DNA of 30,301 nt from the IMG/VR virus record IMGVR_UViG_3300030060_006448, positions 1-30,301 of that record; one strand, 5' to 3'. The translations under genes were made by a program, and so were the position numbers. The notes under the pieces are model-generated. The model saw only the letters and a program-made list of their open reading frames with translations. It was not told the origin of the DNA and searched no databases. Source of the stretch: a virus. Every line of letters starts with the position of its first letter. Position 1 is the stretch's first letter. Of this stretch, positions 25,842-30,301 are shown one piece after another.

Positions 25842-26561
25842 CTATGCGAAAAAACTTGATAATCCCTCAAGCACTACCTCACTTTCAACCTTTGTTTTAG
25901 GATTTTTTACATTTATAGTATGAGATAATTTTGGCATAGTATCAAAGAATTGTTCAATATCTTTGAACTGAGTAGAATTCATTGATTCAAGAAATTCTCT
26001 CATCTCTTTTTTAGTACAATCAGCCGCCACCCAAACTTCATCTTCAGTATAAACTTTATCAATACAAGATGCAATCAAATCAAAAGATTGCTCCATTGCA
26101 TTTTTATCATCAAAATCAAAGTTATTTTTAATAAATTCATCAAGAGATGGATATTTTAATTCCATCATAATATTAGAATCAATTTTTATTTTATTTGTAT
26201 GACCTTCAGTTTTTTGAATCTGAATATCATCCAACTCAATTGTCATGGGAACTATAGTTTTCTCATCATCTGGGCATGTAATATTAACTTCAAGTGTTTC
26301 TCCCACAGACTTACCACGAATATTAAGAAACAAATACTCAATATCAAAAGTAGGAAGTTTCTCTACTCTAATTCCTTTAGTAAGAATACAATTCTTAAGA
26401 ACTGCTTTAATAGAATTAGTAATTTGTTTATTATCTTCACTTTCTAAAGCAATTACAAGAACCTTTTCTTCTTTAACGAGAAATGGTCTATAATTGATAG
26501 ATGCACCTGTCGAAGGTAACTCCAACTCATAGGTGGGAGTGGCAATTTTTGGTAAAGGCAT
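25842..26561 (-). CDS. 26: Baseplate hub subunit gp26-like
   Basis: This 239-residue protein opens with MPLPKIATPTYELELPSTG and has LRFRPFLVKEEK-type strands (here INYRPFLVKEEKVLVIALES). FDIEYLFLNIRGKSVGE and a CPDDEK segment follow. T4 gp26 has 208 residues and shares this plan, and gp26 in marine T4-like phages is the first gene of the hub cluster, as here. In T4 gp26 takes part in hub assembly. An exact TATAAATA box lies 23 bases upstream, with an AGGAC ribosome site five bases before the ATG. It therefore heads a transcript running through the gp51-like and two large hub-associated genes. Cysteines in CPDDE could bind metal, but I see no full site. Confidence 0.85.
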   Translation of the reverse strand: MPLPKIATPTYELELPSTGASINYRPFLVKEEKVLVIALESEDNKQITNSIKAVLKNCILTKGIRVEKLPTFDIEYLFLNIRGKSVGETLEVNITCPDDEKTIVPMTIELDDIQIQKTEGHTNKIKIDSNIMMELKYPSLDEFIKNNFDFDDKNAMEQSFDLIASCIDKVYTEDEVWVAADCTKKEMREFLESMNSTQFKDIEQFFDTMPKLSHTINVKNPKTKVESEVVLEGLSSFFA

Positions 26562-26583
26562 AATGTCCTAATAACAAGTCATA

Positions 26584-26591
26584 TATTTATA
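26584..26591 (-). promoter_or_regulatory. Late promoter box TATAAATA for the gp26 operon
   Basis: The minus strand reads TATAAATA exactly, ending 23 bases before the gp26 ATG at 26561. It lies in the short AT-rich gap after the stop of the tail-tube-fold gene. Confidence 0.75.
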
Positions 26592-26603
26592 TATAAGGGT
26601 TTT

Positions 26604-27296
26604 TTAAGCTATATCATCAAATCCTATACCAAAAATATTACTATTAATTTCAGATTGTTGTGTTGGTGTAGATGGATATGCTAATATTTTATGAAGATCT
26701 CTAACTACATATCGTATATAACTCAACGATACTGTACATTTTAATAATGATGAAGACTCATAAGATACAGGCATTGAACCTATAGAAAGAGGAAAAGCTC
26801 TTATAAATTCATATGCTAAAGTATTTCCCATATCCTTTTCAAATTTACGAACTATTAGTCCTTGATCTACAATATAAGTATCAGGATACCTCATCCTATA
26901 ATCATAATTTGGATTTTGTAATGCATCATCATTCTCCTCAGATGCAATATTTCTTCCATTAGTAATAAATGAAATCCATTCTTCAAAAAATCTAATTGGT
27001 TGATATAATCCAGCATCAACATAAAAAGTCAAATCAAGTCTATCATCAAATATTCTTCTATGAACATGTTTCTCAGTCACTCCTGTACGATCATTAAATA
27101 TATCCATTGTCGCTAAATTAGATCCAGGAAGAGATGCTTCCGAACACATCAATTGAATCTTATCTTGCTTACCAACTCCCTTCCATTTATCAAAAAGACT
27201 ATCAGAAGGCACTGGAATTTCAACTTCAAAATGAGAAGTGGTTGATGGCCTTAATAAATTAGCCTTAATGTCAGATACTTTTACTGTCCTTGGCAT
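26604..27296 (-). CDS. Tail-tube-fold baseplate protein, possible gp54 counterpart
   Basis: The 230-residue protein has the signature of the gp19/gp54 tail-tube fold. A strand FEVEIPVP is followed by DKIQLMCSEASLPGSNLATM, then RRIFDDRLDLTFYVDAGLYQ with an FFEEWISFI helix. The end is SYESSSLLKCTVSLSYIRYV. Tail-tube monomers usually lie beside the sheath gene, which is not here. Instead the neighbours are gp26 and, divergently, gp4, gp48 and gp53. In T4, gp54 has this fold, sits on gp48 and initiates tube polymerisation; it has about 320 residues. I therefore infer a gp54-like initiator or another baseplate tube ring. The gene is the start of the minus-strand block and its upstream region is shared with the gp4 promoter. 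Confidence 0.65.
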   Translation of the reverse strand: MPRTVKVSDIKANLLRPSTTSHFEVEIPVPSDSLFDKWKGVGKQDKIQLMCSEASLPGSNLATMDIFNDRTGVTEKHVHRRIFDDRLDLTFYVDAGLYQPIRFFEEWISFITNGRNIASEENDDALQNPNYDYRMRYPDTYIVDQGLIVRKFEKDMGNTLAYEFIRAFPLSIGSMPVSYESSSLLKCTVSLSYIRYVVRDLHKILAYPSTPTQQSEINSNIFGIGFDDIA

Positions 27297-27297
27297 T

Positions 27298-27305
27298 TAT
27301 AAATA
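27298..27305 (+). promoter_or_regulatory. Late promoter box TATAAATA for the gp4-gp53 block
   Basis: TATAAATA is exact on the plus strand and ends 32 bases before the gp4-like ATG at 27338. It lies in the 41-base divergent region, immediately beside the start codon of the oppositely oriented tail-tube-fold gene. Confidence 0.7.
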
Positions 27306-27337
27306 CTATTTGACCTTATATATTATGTATAAGAGAA

Positions 27338-27778
27338 ATGGCAGAAAGTATTAAGAGTATATTTAAACCGAAGAAACCAAAAAAATATAAAGGTGATATA
27401 ACTAACATCATTTGTCGTAGTTCTTGGGAAAGACGATTTTGTAATTATTGTGATCAAAATGAAAATATTACAGAATGGGGAAGTGAAGAATTTTGGATAC
27501 CTTACCGTGCTCCTGATGGTAGAGTCCGTAGATACTTTCCAGATTTTATTATTAAAGTAAAAGAAAATACTGGGAACTTAAAAACATATGTTATTGAGGT
27601 AAAACCACTTAAACAAACCAAAGAACCTAAAAAAAGAAAAAGAGTGACAAAATCCTATCTCTACGAATGTCAGACATATGCTGTAAATCAAGCAAAATGG
27701 AAAGCAGCAGATGAATGGTGTAAAGACCGAAAAATTGAATTTAAGATTATAACCGAAAGAGAACTAGGTATAAGATAA
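27338..27778 (+). CDS. 4: Head completion protein gp4-like, PD-(D/E)XK nuclease fold
   Basis: The length, 146 residues, is close to T4 gp4 (about 150). The sequence shows a complete restriction-endonuclease/TnsA-type pattern: SSWERRF with E31, RRYFPDFII with D69, and VIEVKPLK with E87 and K89. In T4, gp4 (with gp50/65) is needed to complete DNA-filled heads before tail joining, and homologues are often annotated as head completion nucleases. A strongly basic stretch (KEPKKRKRVTK, about 95-105) would suit DNA contact. It is the first gene of the plus-strand block, has a TATAAATA box upstream and an AAGAGA ribosome site, and overlaps the next gene in a TAATG junction. Confidence 0.85.
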   Translation: MAESIKSIFKPKKPKKYKGDITNIICRSSWERRFCNYCDQNENITEWGSEEFWIPYRAPDGRVRRYFPDFIIKVKENTGNLKTYVIEVKPLKQTKEPKKRKRVTKSYLYECQTYAVNQAKWKAADEWCKDRKIEFKIITERELGIR

Positions 27779-28176
27779 TGACAGATTCATTCGGATTTGG
27801 AAATGCTGCAGAAATGGAGGAAGACAATCGTGTCAAGGAAAATTTGAGTGACTTGAATAATAGAACTAATGATCCAGAAGAAATGATGATGGAAATTATG
27901 GAGGCATTAAATGATACTGTGACTCCTATTCCTGAAGTAGGAAAATTCTATACATTTGTCTATAATGCAAAAACCCCTAATATTACATATGACCAACATC
28001 CATTAATTGCTTGCACTGACTTGCAATCTTGGGGATTTAAGGGATTAAACTTTCATTGGAGACAATCTCGAAATTATACATGGGAAGAACTAGCAGGACA
28101 ACTCTATATTGTGCAAAATAATGAGCTTGATGACCTTCTCGCAATACCTTATGGTAAATTCATCCTAAATAACTAA
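27778..28176 (+). CDS. Unidentified protein between gp4 and gp48 (132 aa)
   Basis: The first 50 residues are acidic and helical (DPEEMMMEIMEALND). From about residue 55 a compact beta domain follows: PEVGKFYTFVYNAKTPN, then YDQHPLIACTDLQSWGFKGLNFHW, split as YDQHPLIACTD and GFKGLNFHW. It ends LAIPYGKFILNN. A 'P.G..YTF.Y..KT...YD..PL......GF.GLN.H' pattern is one I remember from other phage proteins of unknown role, so this may belong to that group. It overlaps gp4 (TAATG) and precedes gp48 by 14 bases, so it is expressed with virion genes and may act in head-tail joining or DNA-end handling. Function is not shown by the sequence. Confidence 0.7.
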   Translation: MTDSFGFGNAAEMEEDNRVKENLSDLNNRTNDPEEMMMEIMEALNDTVTPIPEVGKFYTFVYNAKTPNITYDQHPLIACTDLQSWGFKGLNFHWRQSRNYTWEELAGQLYIVQNNELDDLLAIPYGKFILNN

Positions 28177-28190
28177 AAGTTGTATATTCA

Positions 28191-29495
28191 ATGACCACTA
28201 AGACAGGATACTATGGATCTGATGCAGTAGATAATAGATTCAAAGATCCAAAAACTAAAGAAGCATATTTTACTCTTGTTAATAAGGAAACAGGGGAAAT
28301 AGAATTATATAATGAAGAATTTGGTGCAGATAAAAGAGTGGGTACTTTGGGTTCTGATGGAAAATGGGAATATAACAAAAATTGGTGGGGTGGGGCAAAT
28401 AAGAATGATAAAGCATTTGCAGAACAAATACTAAAAGACGGAAGATTAAAAGAACAAGCAGCAACTTCAATTAAAAATGATTTAGTTAAGAATGAAGGAT
28501 TAAATAGTTTTGAAGCAGCAAATAAAGCAAACGAATTGCTAAAGACTAATAAAGGAGTAGATAGTGGAAGTTTTTCAAGTAACTCATCAATTTCAAATCC
28601 AGCTGGCGGAAGTGATCCTAGTCCAGGAACAAGAGAGGAGGGATTTCCTACTGGTTTAGTATATCCAGAAACACTAAGAGAAAGCGACAATGGACAAGAT
28701 TTTCTCAAATTTGATATGTTAAAATATGCACCAAGAGGTCTTAGTGATCAAGGTAGTGATAGACTTGCAGTTGGAGATAGAGAAGGTATTGATAAAAGAA
28801 TTATAGGAACTGTAATTCTTCCAATTCCAGGTGGAATTACTAATGATACCGCTGTTAACTGGGGATCAGATTCAATGACTCCTTTACAATTAGCACTATC
28901 AAGTATAGCACTAGATACTATTGAAAAAGGGTTCGCAGCAGGTGTAGATGAAGCTGCTAATCAAGCAAGAAAAGCAAGCAGAACAAAAGATGTAAAAAAA
29001 GCATTAGGTGCTACAATTGCAGGAATGGCATCTGGTGCTGGTAGATTACTAACCAGAGAAACTGGTAATGTTATGAATCCAAATATGGAATTATTATTTG
29101 GTGGTCCTAATCTCAGAAATTTTAGTTTTCAATTTAAATTATCACCAAGAAATGATGAAGAAGCAAAAATCATAATTAGGATTATTAGATTTTTTAAACA
29201 AGGGATGGCTCCAATTAGAACAAAATCTAGACTATTTTTAAAATCTCCTCACACATTCTCATTATCCTATAGAAACTCTTCAGGAGAACAACATAAGTAC
29301 TTAAATAAATTTAAAGAATGTGCTCTACAGTCATTAGGTCTTAATTATACACCAGAAGGAAACTATGCGACATATGAGGATGGTGTGATGACTTCTTATC
29401 TAATGACAATGACTTATGCAGAACTTGATCCTGTATTTAATGATGACTATGGTAATAAAGATGAATTTGGTGCAGATCCATCAATAGGTTTCTAA
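28191..29495 (+). CDS. 48: Baseplate tail-tube cap gp48-like
   Basis: The C-terminal 150 residues are diagnostic: LLFGGPNLRNFSFQFKLSPR, then NDEEAKIIIRIIRFFKQGMA, then FLKSPHTFSLSYRN and YTPEGNYATYEDGVMTSYLM, closing with TMTYAELDPVF. This is the tail-tube-like domain of gp48, which caps the baseplate hub and serves as the platform on which the tube grows. With 434 residues it is longer than T4 gp48 (about 364). The extra part is the N-terminal ~190 residues, with LVNKETGEIELYNEEFGAD and a Ser/Gly/Pro-rich linker near 125-150. A helical segment about 230-290 is rich in Ala and Lys. It lies one base before gp53. No Shine-Dalgarno is evident at the ATG. Confidence 0.85.
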   Translation: MTTKTGYYGSDAVDNRFKDPKTKEAYFTLVNKETGEIELYNEEFGADKRVGTLGSDGKWEYNKNWWGGANKNDKAFAEQILKDGRLKEQAATSIKNDLVKNEGLNSFEAANKANELLKTNKGVDSGSFSSNSSISNPAGGSDPSPGTREEGFPTGLVYPETLRESDNGQDFLKFDMLKYAPRGLSDQGSDRLAVGDREGIDKRIIGTVILPIPGGITNDTAVNWGSDSMTPLQLALSSIALDTIEKGFAAGVDEAANQARKASRTKDVKKALGATIAGMASGAGRLLTRETGNVMNPNMELLFGGPNLRNFSFQFKLSPRNDEEAKIIIRIIRFFKQGMAPIRTKSRLFLKSPHTFSLSYRNSSGEQHKYLNKFKECALQSLGLNYTPEGNYATYEDGVMTSYLMTMTYAELDPVFNDDYGNKDEFGADPSIGF

Positions 29496-29496
29496 A

Positions 29497-30168
29497 ATGT
29501 CAAGTTATTTTAATTTAATCCCAAACTTTGAATATGTTAGCAGACTTCCTGATGCTAAGATTTCTGATTATGTCACAGTAAAAAATCTTTTTAAAAGAGT
29601 TTTTCTTAGAGAAGATATTTTTCAAAATCTCACCTATTTCACAAAATATTCTATAAAAGGTGACGATAGGCCAGATAATGTTGCTGCTAAAGTATATGAA
29701 GATTCCTCTTTAGATTGGTTAGTACTATTAGCAAATAATATTGTTAATATTCCAAATGAATGGCCACTACATCAAGAGGATTTTGATAGATATCTTCTAG
29801 ATAAGTATGATGATGACTATGATAAAATATATAACGGAATTCATCATTATGAGACTGTTGAAGTAAAAGATAGTAATGATGTCGTTATTGTACGTGAAGG
29901 ATTAGAAGTAAGTTCCGATTTTTCAATAACTTACTATGATTATTTTCTTAGTGGATTAACAACTGCAAACGATATTACCAGACCAGTCACAAATTACGAA
30001 TATGAAGAAAAAGTAGAAAATAAGAAAAGAAATATTTTTATCCTAAAACAAGAATATCTAAGTGTTGTATTAGATGATATAAGTCAAATTTCATCATATA
30101 AAAAAGGTTCTACTGAATACATCAATAGAACCTTAAAGAGGGCAGAAAATATTAGATTGTATCAATAA
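29497..30168 (+). CDS. 53: Baseplate wedge protein gp53-like
   Basis: The N-terminal part is typical of gp53: SYFNLIPNFEYVSR, then DYVTVKNLFKRVFLRED, then YTFKYSIKGDDRPDNVA-type sequence (here FTKYSIKGDDRPDNVAAKVY) and YEDSSLDWLVLLANNIVNIP, followed by EWPLHQEDFDRYL. T4 gp53 (196 residues) joins the wedges to the hub, closing the baseplate ring; this protein has 223 residues. The C-terminal half is charged and helical, ending LKRAENIRLYQ. It is the last plus-strand gene, beginning one base after the gp48 stop, and runs into a convergent gene from the right. Confidence 0.9.
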   Translation: MSSYFNLIPNFEYVSRLPDAKISDYVTVKNLFKRVFLREDIFQNLTYFTKYSIKGDDRPDNVAAKVYEDSSLDWLVLLANNIVNIPNEWPLHQEDFDRYLLDKYDDDYDKIYNGIHHYETVEVKDSNDVVIVREGLEVSSDFSITYYDYFLSGLTTANDITRPVTNYEYEEKVENKKRNIFILKQEYLSVVLDDISQISSYKKGSTEYINRTLKRAENIRLYQ

Positions 30169-30207
30169 AAAATCTAATAGGGCAAAAAAATACCAGAGTT
30201 TTTTTTC

Positions 30208-30231
30208 CGACTTTTTTGGAATAAAAAGTCG
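30208..30231. terminator. Hairpin between convergent genes
   Basis: CGACTTTTT (30208-30216) and AAAAAGTCG (30223-30231) form a perfect nine-pair stem with a six-base loop, in the 75-base gap between the convergent gp53 gene and the right-edge gene. Neither side has a clean terminal U-run directly after the stem (A-rich or GA-rich instead), so it could be a weak bidirectional terminator or an RNA-end stabiliser. Confidence 0.45.
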
Positions 30232-30243
30232 AATTTCCCTCAG

Positions 30244-30301
30244 CTATTCTTCCGCTAACTTCTGGAAGTATGATAGTGCATCATCCTCATCTGAACTAGC
30301 A
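30244..30301 (-). CDS. C-terminal end of a gene entering from the right
   Basis: On the minus strand an open frame from the window edge encodes ASSDEDDALSYFQKLAEE followed by TAG (30246-30244). Eighteen codons are too few to identify the protein. The acidic, helical end is like those of several phage structural proteins. Its convergent orientation to gp53 and the hairpin between the two stops support it as the true 3' end of a gene. Confidence 0.5.
   Translation of the reverse strand, partial: ASSDEDDALSYFQKLAEE

Noticed and set aside
28166-28172. CTAAATA about 20 bases upstream of gp48 as a late promoter
   Set aside because: It lacks the full NATAAATA box and lies within the last codons of the 132-residue gene. 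With AT-rich DNA a seven-base partial match is weak, so I left it out of the features.
28211-28708. Minus-strand open frame of 165 codons inside gp48
   Set aside because: It is a shadow of the gp48 N-terminal region: leucine/serine/proline-rich, no start signals, and opposite to a recognisable baseplate gene.

Overview
This window is almost entirely virion-structural DNA from a marine T4-like myovirus. The set is a gp4-like head-completion nuclease, gp48, gp53, gp26, a very short gp51-like protein, a gp5-like hub, a probable gp27-like hub protein and enormous fibre and baseplate proteins. Several of these have the form I know from cyanomyoviruses and related marine T4-like phages of Prochlorococcus, Synechococcus or SAR11. 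The DNA is strongly AT-rich, which fits a low-GC marine host. No photosynthesis or other host-derived metabolic gene lies here, so the sequence does not separate a cyanobacterial from a SAR11 host. Identifications rest on reading the proteins and on gene order; no database was searched.

Layout. From 27298 to 30168 a plus-strand block holds gp4-like nuclease, an unidentified 132-residue protein, gp48 and gp53, driven by an exact TATAAATA late-promoter box. At 27296 the direction flips and everything leftward is on the minus strand: a tail-tube-fold protein (possible gp54), gp26, gp51-like, two large membrane-segment proteins (777 and 736 residues, the first with a tape-measure-type motif), the probable gp27-like hub, a His/acid-rich 89-residue protein, the gp5-like OB hub, a 1912-residue modular beta protein, a 233-residue EF-hand/beta-repeat spike candidate and a 248-residue beta-rich protein. 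An island of small genes follows (about 9520-10322). The left end is a fibre cluster: a 1974-residue protein, a 574-residue Ig-like plus glycine-rich protein, and a fibre that runs off the left edge. At the right edge 18 codons of a convergent minus-strand gene are visible.

How it works together. The right half builds the baseplate hub and wedge (gp53, gp48, gp26, gp51, gp27/gp5-like and the large hub-associated proteins). The left half supplies the spike and peripheral adhesion proteins. The genes are packed tightly, with repeated TAATG stop/start overlaps and gaps of a few bases. NATAAATA late-promoter boxes sit about 20-33 bases upstream of the first genes of sub-operons, and some share bases with the stop codon of the preceding gene.

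I did not find a defence system, CRISPR array, tRNA or insertion sequence. The most interesting features are the apparent separation of T4 gp5 functions into different genes, an EF-hand loop in the spike candidate, a large internal duplication in the 1912-residue protein, the Ig plus glycine-rich putative adhesin, and promoter boxes fused to stop codons.
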